From Armatimonadota bacterium (GTDB lineage: Bacteria; Sysuimicrobiota; Sysuimicrobiia; Sysuimicrobiales; Humicultoraceae), in assembly GCA_031459855.1 (NCBI GenBank), contig JAVKHP010000001.1, positions 1,036,059 through 1,100,058 of the forward strand: a stretch of 64,000 bases of DNA, written 5' to 3'. A program made the position numbers and the translations under genes. Shown here in pieces: positions 1-12,392 of this stretch. Each line of letters begins with the position of its first letter. Positions within the stretch are counted from its first letter, which is position 1. The notes under the pieces were generated by a model. The model searched no databases, was not told the DNA's origin, and was given only the letters and a program-made list of their open reading frames with translations.

Positions 1-2
1 GT

Positions 3-248
3 GACAGACTTACGTTGTCCTCTCATACGCCCGAGTATGGAAGGGCCGAGGAGATATTGGAAGTGCGAACCGAAGGGGAAACGGTGCCGACAGCGTTCAA
101 TGCGCGGTATTTAATGGAGTGCTTGGCCGTGGTGGAAGCGGCGGAAGTAGCGTTAGAACTCACGGGGTCGTTGAGTCCGGGAGCAGTGCGCCCGGTAGGA
201 CAGCCGGAGTACGTGTACGTGTTGGCACCGGTGCGTGTCGCGAGTTGA
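3..248 (+). CDS. dnaN: DNA polymerase III beta sliding clamp, C-terminal fragment
   Basis: This is the last 81 residues of the beta clamp, the ring that tethers the replicative polymerase to DNA. The reading frame is open from base 3 and ends at TGA 246-248; the 5' part lies outside the window. The tail is diagnostic: a TLSSHTPE segment, then FNARYL, then an acidic strand, LTGSLSPGAVRP and a hydrophobic end (YVYVLAPVR), which is the third clamp domain and its final beta strand. The position directly before an S4-domain gene remnant and recF matches the conserved origin-proximal order. Base composition is less GC-rich and more G-over-C skewed than the rest of the window. Confidence 0.93.
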   Translation, partial: DRLTLSSHTPEYGRAEEILEVRTEGETVPTAFNARYLMECLAVVEAAEVALELTGSLSPGAVRPVGQPEYVYVLAPVRVAS

Positions 249-255
249 ACGGTTG

Positions 256-453
256 GTGCAAGTTGCCGCAGACAGCATTGTACAGGGTGCGTTGTCAAAG
301 TTGATGAGTGTCACGGCGACAGGAGGAAGCGAAGGCGCTGACATGTAGTGGTGCGGTGCGAGTCAAAAGGACGGTTTATGTCGTCGTGAATGGCGAATGT
401 TTCTCGGCGGTGACGTGGTGGAACTCGTCGGGTACAAACGTGTGATGCGGTGA
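256..453 (+). pseudogene. yaaA: S4-domain RNA-binding protein (YaaA-like), frame-disrupted
   Basis: No single frame is open here, but three joined frame segments rebuild a complete small S4-domain protein of about 65 residues. Segment one (from GTG 256, frame of base 256) reads ADSIVQGALSKLMSVTATGG, matching the S4 helix and GG turn. Segment two (frame of base 326) reads EAKALTCSGAVRV, the AK-x(n)-G-V-V strand. Segment three (frame of base 367) reads KDGLCRREWRMFLGGDVVEL, matching the RRGRKL-x-x-GDVVEI end. Its TGA (451-453) overlaps the recF ATG (453). The changes needed are one base too many near 322-328 and one too few in the A-run at 365-368. In Bacillus the same slot holds yaaA. It may be a decayed gene, a sequencing or assembly error, or a real frameshifted product. 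Confidence 0.62.
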
Positions 454-1595
454 TGGCCGTGACATGCAACGTACGTCGGCTAGCGTTGCGGGATTTCCGC
501 AACCATGCGCGAACGGACCTTGAGCTGCAGGACGGACTCACGATCTTCGTGGGTGGCAACGGACAGGGAAAGTCGAACCTTCTTGAGGCGTTGTACGTTG
601 TCGCGACAGGGCGTTCCTATCGCACCACGCGGGATGCGGAGATGATCGCCCATGGCGCACATCTGGCACGAGTGCATGCGGTGGTGATCCGTCGCGGCGG
701 TCGGGAAGAAGAGCAGGAAGCACTCATCAGTCGTCATGGTGAAACGGGATCCGTGCGCTTGCGCGTGAGTGGTGTTGAAACGCCCCGCAGCCGGGTCTTG
801 GGACGGGTGCCGGTCGTCGTGGCGGCGCCGTGGGATCTCGACGTCGTACGGGGCGCGGCGGTATTGCGTAGGCGTCTGTTGGACGCGGCGCTGGCGCAAA
901 CGAGTCCGGCGTACTTTTTCGCACTGCATCGGTATTATCGGGTACTTGCGCAGCGGAACGCCGTGTTACGGCAGCGGAGTGGTGCGCACTTCGAACCGTG
1001 GGAAGCACAGATGGTCACCCTCGGTGCGCGTATCACGGCGCGACGCCGCACTTATGTGGAACGACTCAACGCACGGGCGGCCGAGTGGTTCCGGCATCTC
1101 GGTGGCGTAGGACGTCTCGAAGTGCGGTATCGGCCGTCATGGACGGGTGCGTCGGAAGAGGAAGTTGCGGTTGTGGCCAGGGAAGAACTCCGCCGGCGTC
1201 GTGCCGATGAAATACGACGGGGAAGCACGTTGTCGGGGCCCCAGCGCGACGAAGTGGAGTTCGTGCTGGACGGCGTGCCGTTGCGCAGCACAGGGTCGCT
1301 GGGGCAATGGCGCCTGGCGATGCTAGCCGTACGGTGCGCCGAACGTGAGGTCGTGGAAGCGGAGCTGGGGACGCGGCCGCTGTTGCTGCTCGATGACGTG
1401 CTGGCGGAGCTGGATGACGCGCGTCAACAGCGGGTCTTGCAGTTGACCGGGACGGGTCAGGTGCTGGTGACCATGACGGTGCTTCCGTCGGAACCACGGG
1501 GGGTCGAGTTGGTCAGGGCAGGAATGCGCGTGTTGAACGTCTCGGGCGGAACTGTCGGGGAGGGGGTATGGTCGCACCGATCCGCGACGTCCTAG
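453..1595 (+). CDS. recF: DNA replication and repair protein RecF
   Basis: RecF is an SMC-like ATPase that loads RecA at single-strand gaps with RecO and RecR. The 380-residue protein has the family layout: an N-terminal RLALRDFRNH strand, Walker A GGNGQGKSN at about residues 34-42, the ABC signature LSGPQRDEVEF near 260, and Walker B LLLLDDVLAELDD near 309-321. ATG 453 overlaps the stop of the S4 remnant (TGATG); GTG 450 directly before it is also possible. The last 28 bases overlap dciA, so the two are probably translationally coupled. It is part of the origin-proximal cluster and lies on the leading strand, with strong G-over-C skew. Confidence 0.96.
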   Translation: MAVTCNVRRLALRDFRNHARTDLELQDGLTIFVGGNGQGKSNLLEALYVVATGRSYRTTRDAEMIAHGAHLARVHAVVIRRGGREEEQEALISRHGETGSVRLRVSGVETPRSRVLGRVPVVVAAPWDLDVVRGAAVLRRRLLDAALAQTSPAYFFALHRYYRVLAQRNAVLRQRSGAHFEPWEAQMVTLGARITARRRTYVERLNARAAEWFRHLGGVGRLEVRYRPSWTGASEEEVAVVAREELRRRRADEIRRGSTLSGPQRDEVEFVLDGVPLRSTGSLGQWRLAMLAVRCAEREVVEAELGTRPLLLLDDVLAELDDARQQRVLQLTGTGQVLVTMTVLPSEPRGVELVRAGMRVLNVSGGTVGEGVWSHRSATS

Positions 1596-1945
1596 GGGCG
1601 ACAGCGAAGCGGTGGGGGCTGGCCAGGCTTGCGTGGCTTGTCGACCTGCAACGCCGGTGGCCTACGATCGTGGGGCCAACGTTGGCCAGGCTGTCGTGGC
1701 CCGAGCGTGTGCGGGGCGATGCGTTGGTCGTGGCGGCGAGGCAGCCGGCGGTCGCGCAGGAACTCCGATGGCGAGAGCGTGCGATTTTGCAGGCGGCGGG
1801 AACCGGGCAAGAAGGGTGGCCTGCCCGTCTCCGGGTGGTCGTGCGGACGCGGTTGCCAGGTGGGGTCCGGCGGGCTGCGTCCAGCGGAGTGCGCGGCGGA
1901 CACGGTCGCTCGGTGGGTGGTACCACCCACCGTCGTCAGGGGTGA
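1568..1945 (+). CDS. dciA: DciA-type (DUF721) replicative helicase loader
   Basis: The 125-residue product matches the DUF721/DciA family, which helps load the DnaB helicase at origins in bacteria lacking DnaC/DnaI. The recognisable core is the W-x-x-IVGP-x-LA segment (about residues 31-41), followed by a surface-proline and RGDALVV strand and an AVAQELRW helix. The C-terminal 30 residues are Gly/Arg/Ser-rich and probably disordered. ATG 1568 has a strong upstream SD (GGGGAGGGGG) and lies inside recF, implying coupling. B. subtilis has no dciA at this locus, so its presence among Bacillota-like synteny is informative for placement. Confidence 0.85.
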   Translation: MVAPIRDVLGATAKRWGLARLAWLVDLQRRWPTIVGPTLARLSWPERVRGDALVVAARQPAVAQELRWRERAILQAAGTGQEGWPARLRVVVRTRLPGGVRRAASSGVRGGHGRSVGGTTHRRQG

Positions 1946-1949
1946 GAGG

Positions 1950-2267
1950 GTGCTGGTCTACCTGGGGGCCGATCTGGTCGTGGACGCCAGGGAAGTCGTG
2001 GCGATTCTGGCTGTGCGTGCACAGAGAGGGGGTGCGGGTCCATCAGAACGCGGTCGGCGGTCGAGGCCCGGGGAACCGATGGGACCGGCGGTGGCGCGGG
2101 CACGGGTGGTAACCACGCGGGGGATCTTGCTGACCGAGTTGGCGCCAGCGACGGTGGCGCGGCGGGTGGCACGAAACGGCGGACGGACCCTAGCGTGGCG
2201 GCGGCCTGGAGTGCAGAAAAATAGCGCACGGAGGGGCCTGGAGGGACCGTATCAGGTGGGGGTCTGA
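1950..2267 (+). CDS. remB: RemB-like (DUF370) regulator
   Basis: The GTG start at 1950 follows a GGTGAG/GAGG SD and lies 4 bases after dciA. The first 25 residues (VLVYLGADLVVDAREVVAIL) match the start of RemB/YaaB, a small DUF370 protein encoded between recF and gyrB in Bacillus and related to the biofilm regulator RemA. A second conserved block follows at about residues 50-75 (VVTTRGILLTEL, then APATVARR). The loop between the blocks is Arg/Gly/Pro-rich, and a basic tail extends the protein to 105 residues against the usual 75-90. The match rests on the two conserved blocks and synteny. A biofilm role here is not shown. Confidence 0.78.
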   Translation: MLVYLGADLVVDAREVVAILAVRAQRGGAGPSERGRRSRPGEPMGPAVARARVVTTRGILLTELAPATVARRVARNGGRTLAWRRPGVQKNSARRGLEGPYQVGV

Positions 2268-2335
2268 GTCGGTCGGCACTGGACGACTGGAAACGCTGAA
2301 GGTGCGCGTTCCGACGGAGGGGTGCACTCCTGTTG

Positions 2336-2365
2336 TTGACACTTTAGCCGCGGCAGTGGTACAGT
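2336..2365 (+). promoter_or_regulatory. sigma70-type promoter of gyrB-gyrA
   Basis: A consensus TTGACA (-35, 2336-2341) is separated by 18 bases from TACAGT (-10, 2360-2365), which keeps the key T, A and final T. A T-run (TTTTTT, 2365-2370) follows. Transcription would begin near 2372, giving a leader of about 50 bases before the gyrB ATG. This is the clearest promoter in the window. Confidence 0.7.
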
Positions 2366-2409
2366 TTTTTAGGGCATGCGCGGGTTCTCGCGTGTGCCTC
2401 TTTGCGTGA

Positions 2410-4332
<1,923 letters not shown>

Positions 4333-4336
4333 CGAC

Positions 4337-6783
<2,447 letters not shown>

Positions 6784-6787
<4 letters not shown>

Positions 6788-7431
6788 GCGGGCCCTGGGC
6801 CGGCAGGGCGCAGGCGCTGGGCGTTATCGGCGCCACGGTGGCACTGCACGAACTCGCCCATGCCGCCGTGGCGCGTGCGGTGGGAGGTCAGGTCCGCGAG
6901 GTGGCGCTGGGCTTCGGCCCACCGGTGGCGCGGGGACGTATCGGCGGGACCACGCTCTCACTGCGACCGGTGCCGCTGGGGGGGTTCGCCGCGATCGACA
7001 TCGACCGGCTGCCGCCAGCGCGCCGCCTGCCGGTATTGCTGGCCGGGCCGCTGGCCAACCTTGCCGTCGGCTTCGTGCTCCGGGCGCTGGGCGATCGACG
7101 GGGCCCGGACCGGTTGCCGGGGCAGCGACGCGCCGTGGAGGTCGGCGGCCTGCTGGCGGCGCTCGCGATGCTGCAGCAGGCGGCCTCCATGGGACCGCAG
7201 GCGCTGGTGCGCACGGCAGGAGTCCTCAACTTCAGCGTCGGCCTCGCGAATCTCTTGCCCCTTGTGCCGCTTGATGGCGGACACCTGGCGATGGCGCGGA
7301 TGGAAGCAGCGGGCGTGAGTCCGGCCGCGCGCCGGTGGTTTCGTCGGTTGACGGTGGGACTCTTCGTCGGTCTGGTCGCCCGCGTGTTCTTCGCCGACCT
7401 GGCCCGCCTGGTGCAGGCATCGCGCTCGTAG
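6784..7431 (+). CDS. Small site-2 protease family (M50) membrane metalloprotease
   Basis: A compact 215-residue member of the M50 family, which cleaves within or near membranes. Zinc-site residues are visible: HELAH at residues 22-26 inside the first membrane segment and a PLDGGH motif near 161-166 supplying the third ligand. A GPLANL helix (about 88-93) follows a re-entrant PLGGFAA loop, and three to four hydrophobic segments are present. There is no PDZ domain, so it is a minimal type rather than RseP. GTG 6784 overlaps the gyrA stop (GTGA). The substrate is unknown; the gyrA linkage suggests co-expression but gives no functional clue. Confidence 0.85.
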
Positions 7432-7446
7432 GACCCGTCGGGACCG

Positions 7447-8274
7447 GTGCAGACCGTCATCACGCCACTCCGCGACGAGCTCCCCGCGGATCCGCACGCG
7501 CTGCCCGCCGAGTGGGCATCCTGGGCCGAGGAACCCGGGCACCTCGTGAGCGTCGAGGAAGAGGGGCAGGTCCTCGGGCGCGTACACGTGGTCGTCGTCG
7601 GTCGCGACGAGGCCTGGCTGGAAGGGTTGTGGGTGGCGCCGTCGGCACGTGGCCGCGGGGTGGCCCGGCGACTGGTGGCCGCGGCGGAAGAGGTGGCGCG
7701 ACGGTACGGGACGGGGGTTGTGCGGACTGCCGTGCCCCGGCACGACTACGCCGCCACGGCCGTCGCAGAGCGTGCAGGATTTCAGCGGACGTGCGACGCG
7801 ATAGTGCTGGTGACCGGCGTGCCCGCGGGGCCGCTGGAGTCCCCGTTCGAGGCGCCGGTGGTGCCAGCGGTCGAGGCAGACGTGCCGACGCTGATCGCGA
7901 TGCTCGGTGCAGCGCCGGTGCTGGCTGCCTGGCGCGGGCTCGTGCCCCTGGGGTGGCGGTTTCGCCGTCTCGTACCCGAGCTGGTCCGCGGGCTCGTCAA
8001 GGACGGACGCGTGCTACGGGCCGGCGACCCGCCGGAGGGCACGGCCGCGTTCGCGGTGCGCGGGACGGATGCGGTTGTCTCGTGGGTGACCGGTATGGCG
8101 GCGCACCAGCAGGCGTTGTTCGCAGCGATCGCCGAACGTGCCCGTGCTGCCGGGGCCGGGCGGGTAGCGGTGTTTGCGCCCGACGCGCGGGCCGTGGACG
8201 GTGTGCGCGTCGCATTCACGCCGCACCCATGGTGTCCGGACGGCATGCTGGTGGTCGAGAAACGGCTGGCCTGA
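7447..8274 (+). CDS. GNAT family N-acetyltransferase with an extra C-terminal domain
   Basis: The N-terminal half (about residues 25-115) is a GNAT acyl-CoA-binding domain with the pyrophosphate-loop motif SARGRGVARRL at about 66-76 and the usual following DYAATAVAERAGF helix. The C-terminal 150 residues resemble a second, degenerate GNAT-like fold: it has a strand pattern and an AFAVRGTDAVVSWV segment but no clear R-x-x-G-x-G loop. The substrate cannot be read from sequence. GTG 7447 is the only sensible start near the beginning of the domain. The gene follows the protease by 15 bases and precedes rmuC by 17, suggesting one operon. Confidence 0.8.
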   Translation: MQTVITPLRDELPADPHALPAEWASWAEEPGHLVSVEEEGQVLGRVHVVVVGRDEAWLEGLWVAPSARGRGVARRLVAAAEEVARRYGTGVVRTAVPRHDYAATAVAERAGFQRTCDAIVLVTGVPAGPLESPFEAPVVPAVEADVPTLIAMLGAAPVLAAWRGLVPLGWRFRRLVPELVRGLVKDGRVLRAGDPPEGTAAFAVRGTDAVVSWVTGMAAHQQALFAAIAERARAAGAGRVAVFAPDARAVDGVRVAFTPHPWCPDGMLVVEKRLA

Positions 8275-8291
8275 CGGCGAGGTGAAGCGGG

Positions 8292-9701
8292 GTGGGCGAG
8301 GTCACCTGGGCGGTGCTGGCGGCGGTGCTGGCGGCCGGGCTGGGCGCGGCGGTGGCGTGGATCGTGGCCAGCGCCCGGGCGCGGGCGGGAGCGGCTGGCG
8401 AGCTCGCCGAGGTGCGCAGCCGGCTCAGTGCGGCCGAAGGGGTGGGCGCGGAGCTCCGGCAGCACCTTGCGCAGCGGGAGCACGAGCTGGCAGCGGCGCG
8501 GTCGGCGCTGGAACAGGAACGGCAGGCCCGGATCGAGGCGCAGACCCGGCTGGTCCAGGCGCAGGAGAACCTGCAGGCGCAGCAGCGGTTGCTCGAGGAG
8601 GCCACGGTGCGCCTGACCGATACGTTCAAGGCGTTGAGCGCCGAGGCGCTGCGTAGCAACAACCAGTCGTTCCTGGACCTGGCGCGGCAGGCGCTGGGCG
8701 CCGTGATCAACGAGGCCAAGGGCGAACTGGGCCAGCGGCAGGAGGCCCTGGGCGCCATGATCCAGCCGTTGCAGGAGATGCTGCGGCGGTACGAGGAGCA
8801 GGTGGCCGACCTGGAACGCCGGCGGCAGGCCGCGTACGGGAGCCTGGAGGAACAGCTGCGTGCCCTCAGCGCGACGCAGCAGCAGCTGCAGCGGGAGACG
8901 GGCAACCTGGTGGCGGCGCTCCGCAGCCCGCGGGTGCGCGGGCGGTGGGGTGAGACGACGCTGCGGCGGGTCGTCGAGATCGCGGGGATGACCGAGCACA
9001 TCGACTACGTCGAGCAGGAAACGCTCGATGGCGAAACGCGCCTGCGGCCCGATCTCATCGTCCACCTGCCCGGCGGGCGGTCGATCGTCGTGGATGCCAA
9101 GGCACCGCTGGACGCCTACCTCGACGCCGTCAACGCCGTGGACGAGGAGGCGCGCCAGGGGGCCCTCAAACGGCACGCGCAGCAGCTCCGCGGACACATG
9201 ACGGCGCTGGCCAACAAGGCGTACTGGGACCGCCTGCCGGGCACGCCGGAGCTGGTGGTGATGTTCATCCCCGGCGAGTCGTTCTTCGCGGCGGCGGTGG
9301 AGGCCGATCCGCAGCTGCTCGAGGACGGCATGGCCAGTCGCGTGGTGCTGGCGACGCCGACGACGCTGTTGACGGTGCTGCGCGCCGTGGGCTACGGGTG
9401 GCGGCAGGAGCAGATCGCGGAGAACGCGCGGCAGATCAGCGAGCTCGGCCGACAGCTCTACGAGCGCATGGCCGTGCTGGCGGACCACCTGAACACCATC
9501 GGCAAGGCGCTCGGGCGCGCGACCGAGGCATACAACAAGGCCGTGGGGTCGTTGGAAAGCCGCGTGCTGCCCGCAGCGCGACGGTTCCGGGAACTGGGGG
9601 CGGTGGCCGGGGAGGAGATTCCGCTGCTGGAGACGGTCGATCAGGAACCGCGGCAGCTGAGCCTCCCCAGCATGGGGGAGTCCGGACAGTCCGGAGCGTA
9701 G
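8292..9701 (+). CDS. rmuC: DNA recombination protein RmuC
   Basis: The 469-residue product has an N-terminal membrane segment (about residues 4-22), a long coiled coil rich in Ala/Glu/Arg/Gln (about 30-200) and the RmuC nuclease-like core. The core includes RWGETTLRRVVE (about 218-229) and RPDLIVHLPG...VVDAK, the PD-(D/E)xK strand pair. RmuC limits rearrangement at inverted repeats in E. coli. The C-terminus ends in a short acidic and Gln/Ser tail. GTG 8292 places the membrane anchor at the extreme N-terminus, as in the family. Confidence 0.93.
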   Translation: MGEVTWAVLAAVLAAGLGAAVAWIVASARARAGAAGELAEVRSRLSAAEGVGAELRQHLAQREHELAAARSALEQERQARIEAQTRLVQAQENLQAQQRLLEEATVRLTDTFKALSAEALRSNNQSFLDLARQALGAVINEAKGELGQRQEALGAMIQPLQEMLRRYEEQVADLERRRQAAYGSLEEQLRALSATQQQLQRETGNLVAALRSPRVRGRWGETTLRRVVEIAGMTEHIDYVEQETLDGETRLRPDLIVHLPGGRSIVVDAKAPLDAYLDAVNAVDEEARQGALKRHAQQLRGHMTALANKAYWDRLPGTPELVVMFIPGESFFAAAVEADPQLLEDGMASRVVLATPTTLLTVLRAVGYGWRQEQIAENARQISELGRQLYERMAVLADHLNTIGKALGRATEAYNKAVGSLESRVLPAARRFRELGAVAGEEIPLLETVDQEPRQLSLPSMGESGQSGA

Positions 9702-9774
9702 CACGTCGGGGCGGAACGGGGCCGGGCGAACCGGCCCATGCTGGCGGCCGGGCGGCGCGCGAGGTCGTAGGGGG

Positions 9775-10242
9775 ATGGAGATGGATCCGTTGATCGCCGC
9801 GCACTGGAAGATGCTGGACGATCTGCACCGCCAGATCGTCGAACTGGTGGCGCCGCTGTCAGACGAGGCGCTGAACCGCCGGGTCCCCGGCCTGCGCAAC
9901 ACCGTCGGCATCCTCCTGCGGCACGTTGCGGGGTCGGAGCGGTATTGGATCGGCGAGGTCCTCGGCGGACGCCCGGCGCACCGGCGACGGGCCAGCGAGT
10001 TCGAGCACGACCGGGTCGATGGCGCGACGGTGCTGGCGGAGCTGGCCAGGGTACGGGCGGGCACCCGCGAGGTGCTGGAGAGTCTCCGTCCGCAAGACCT
10101 GCTGGCCGACGTGCCGGTCGAGCGGTCCACCGGACCTGCGAGGGAAACCAAGGCCTACGCGCTCCTCCACGCCATTGCGCACGCCGCGTACCACCTGGGG
10201 CAACTGCGATACCTGGTGACGCTGCTCCGCCAGAAGGCATAG
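9775..10242 (+). CDS. DinB-fold (DUF664-like) metal-binding protein
   Basis: A 155-residue four-helix-bundle protein of the DinB/YfiT superfamily. The three metal-site histidines expected for the fold are visible: His50 in LLRHVAGSE, and His136 and His140 in the HAIAHAAYHLGQL helix (His132 starts the motif). Such proteins include bacillithiol- and mycothiol-dependent transferases, but the substrate is not predictable here. The gene is 73 bases after rmuC and 5 bases before the AttEFGH-like block. ATG 9775 was chosen because it follows a GGGGG tract; ATG 9781 is equally plausible. Confidence 0.82.
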   Translation: MEMDPLIAAHWKMLDDLHRQIVELVAPLSDEALNRRVPGLRNTVGILLRHVAGSERYWIGEVLGGRPAHRRRASEFEHDRVDGATVLAELARVRAGTREVLESLRPQDLLADVPVERSTGPARETKAYALLHAIAHAAYHLGQLRYLVTLLRQKA

Positions 10243-10247
10243 CCCGC

Positions 10248-11204
10248 GTGCGGGTCACGGTGGGAATCCTGCTCGTCGCCGTGGCGCTTGCACTCGCCGC
10301 AGGTGCCCTCAGGCTGGGTACAGGTGTCGGGGGCCCGGCGTGGGCGACGGGAGCCGATACTTGGGCCGGCGTTCGGGTAGCGGGCGTGGCCGCGGTCCGG
10401 GACGGGGCCCGCGGGCCAGCCGACGACGGGCAGCACGCATCGGCCGTCCCCCTGGCCGTGTCCGCGCGCACCGCCGCGCGGCTGGGGCTGCGTGTCGGAG
10501 ATCTCGTGGAGATCGGCGCCGAGCCGTCCCTTAAGCGTGCACGACGCGCGCGCGTGGTGGCCGTCTGGGAGGGGCCGGAGCATCCGGCTGACGTTGCCAG
10601 GCAGGAGGCGCAGGTGCGCCTGCCGCTGTCTGTTCTCGAAGCGGTGCTGGGACGGGAGGATACCGTCGACCGCATCGTCGTCCGGCTCCACGCCGGGGCG
10701 GACCCCGCGCGCGTGCGCGACGATCTCCGGGCGATGGTGGCCGGTGCCGACGTGTACACCGCCGCGGACCTGGCCGAGCGCACGTCGCGGGCATTTGCGG
10801 TGATCGCCCGGTTTCACCGGGCGATCGGGGCCGTGACCATGCTGGCCAGCGGGGTCTTCCTCGTGGCGATCGTGTCGCTGAAGCTGTCGGAGCTGCGGCG
10901 GGACCTGGGTGCCCTGCGCCTGGTCGGGATCGGAGCGGGGACCGTGTGGCTGACGGTGGCGGGGCTGGCCGCCGTGGTGGCGCTGGTGGGCACGGCCGCC
11001 GGGGTTGCCCTGGGGGCGGTGCTGACCTGGGGCATCAACGCCTACTACCGACCGCTCCTCGACAGCGCGCTGGTGTTCGCGCGCCTGGAGGGGCGCACGG
11101 TCGTCAGGGCCGTCACGCTGGCCGTGGTGGTGGCGCTGAGCGCCGGCGTGGTCACCGCGGCGCGGCTGGCACGCCGCCGTCCTCTGGACCTCGTCGGCCG
11201 CTGA
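10248..11204 (+). CDS. FtsX/MacB-type ABC transporter permease (AttF/AttG-like), short form
   Basis: The 318-residue protein has one N-terminal membrane helix (about residues 4-22), an extracytoplasmic domain of about 180 residues and three C-terminal helices (about 205-310), the layout of FtsX/MacB permeases. The domain has the usual V-x-x-RT-A-x-x-L-x-V-x-x-GD-x-V strand-turn (about 68-90). The C-terminal LSELRRDLGALRLVGIG segment is the typical coupling loop preceding the third helix. GTG 10248 starts 5 bases after the DinB gene. Its TGA overlaps the next permease ATG (TGATG). It probably pairs with that permease and the ATPase at 12393. Confidence 0.85.
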   Translation: MRVTVGILLVAVALALAAGALRLGTGVGGPAWATGADTWAGVRVAGVAAVRDGARGPADDGQHASAVPLAVSARTAARLGLRVGDLVEIGAEPSLKRARRARVVAVWEGPEHPADVARQEAQVRLPLSVLEAVLGREDTVDRIVVRLHAGADPARVRDDLRAMVAGADVYTAADLAERTSRAFAVIARFHRAIGAVTMLASGVFLVAIVSLKLSELRRDLGALRLVGIGAGTVWLTVAGLAAVVALVGTAAGVALGAVLTWGINAYYRPLLDSALVFARLEGRTVVRAVTLAVVVALSAGVVTAARLARRRPLDLVGR

Positions 11205-12376
11205 TGGTGTGGTTCCTGGCGCGGGGTGTGCTGCGGCGGACGCCGGGGCGGACCGGGCTGCTGGTCGTGGGCGTGGCCGTGGCGGGCGCGCTGGTCTTCG
11301 ACATGGCGATGCTGGGCGACGGGCTCGAGCGCAGCTTCGGCGAGGTCCTGGCCACGCTGGGCTACGAAGTGCGCGTCGTCCTCCGGGGGACGCTCCCGCT
11401 GGCCACCGAGGCCTTGCTGCCACAGGCGGATGCGGTGGCGCGGGCGCTGACACGACACCCCGACGTGGCCGCGGTGATGCCGGTCCTGGTGCACCAGGTG
11501 TACCTGGAGACCACTGCCGGCCCCGTGCCGGTGGTGGTCGTGGGCGTGCAGGGGGACGCCGGAGGCCTCGTGCGGCCGCGTGGCGCCGCACCGGCAGGCG
11601 GTGTGCTGGTGAATCCCCGCCTGGCCAGCGCGTTCGGCCTGCGGCCGGGCGCGCGGGTGCGGCTGGCCGCGCGGCGCGATCCCCAGACGGGGGCGGTGCT
11701 GCGGGCGCGCGACGTGCGCGTGGACGGCATCGCCGAGTTCGTCTTCGACCTGCAGGGGCAACGCTCGCTGGCCATGCCCATCGGCGCGCTGCGTGACCTC
11801 CTCGGGGTCGACCCCGGCGCGGCGTCGTTCCTCGCGGTCAAACTGCGGCCGGCCGCCGACCCCGACCGCCTCGCGGGGTGGGTGGCCGCCACGTTCCCCA
11901 CGCTGGAGGCGCTGTCCGTCCAGCGGCTGCTGGCCCAGGTGCGCCGCCAGCTCATGTACTTCCGCCATTTTGCCGTGGTGCTGAGCGGTGTGGGGTTGCT
12001 GCTGGCGGGGTTGCTGGTCGGAGCGGTGCTGACGGTGGCCATCGGTGAGCGGCTGGGCGAGCTCGCGATGCTGCGCGCCGTGGGGCTGGCGCGCCTGCGA
12101 CTGGCGCAGCTCGTGCTGGCCGAAGGACTCGTGCTGGCGCTGGCGAGCGTGCCCCTGGCGCTGTTGCTGGGCATGGGCGTGGGCACGGTCCTCGACGGGA
12201 TCCTGCGGACGACGCCGGGGATTCCCCAGAGCCTGCGCTTCTTCGTGGTCACACCGACGGCCGCGGTGCGCGCTGCGGGACTCGTGGTATTCACCGCCGC
12301 GCTGGGTGCGGTCTACCCGGCGTGGGTGGCCGGGCGGTTGAACGTCGCGACGACGCTGCACCAGGAGGTGCTGTGA
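11204..12376 (+). CDS. FtsX/MacB-type ABC transporter permease (AttF/AttG-like)
   Basis: Second permease of the block, 390 residues. One membrane helix lies near the N-terminus (about 12-30, after RGVLRRTPGRTGLL), then an extracytoplasmic domain, and three helices in the last 140 residues. The coupling region reads GERLGELAMLRAVGLARLRL, the signature of lipoprotein/macrolide-type exporters (MacB_FtsX domain). It ends with YPAWVAGRLNVATTLHQEV, the classic FtsX tail (YPA-x-x-A-x-x-x-P-x-x-AL). The start overlaps the previous stop. Exporters of this fold move lipoproteins, peptides or lipids out of the inner membrane rather than import them. Confidence 0.88.
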   Translation: MVWFLARGVLRRTPGRTGLLVVGVAVAGALVFDMAMLGDGLERSFGEVLATLGYEVRVVLRGTLPLATEALLPQADAVARALTRHPDVAAVMPVLVHQVYLETTAGPVPVVVVGVQGDAGGLVRPRGAAPAGGVLVNPRLASAFGLRPGARVRLAARRDPQTGAVLRARDVRVDGIAEFVFDLQGQRSLAMPIGALRDLLGVDPGAASFLAVKLRPAADPDRLAGWVAATFPTLEALSVQRLLAQVRRQLMYFRHFAVVLSGVGLLLAGLLVGAVLTVAIGERLGELAMLRAVGLARLRLAQLVLAEGLVLALASVPLALLLGMGVGTVLDGILRTTPGIPQSLRFFVVTPTAAVRAAGLVVFTAALGAVYPAWVAGRLNVATTLHQEVL

Positions 12377-12392
12377 CCTGCGAGCGCTGAGG

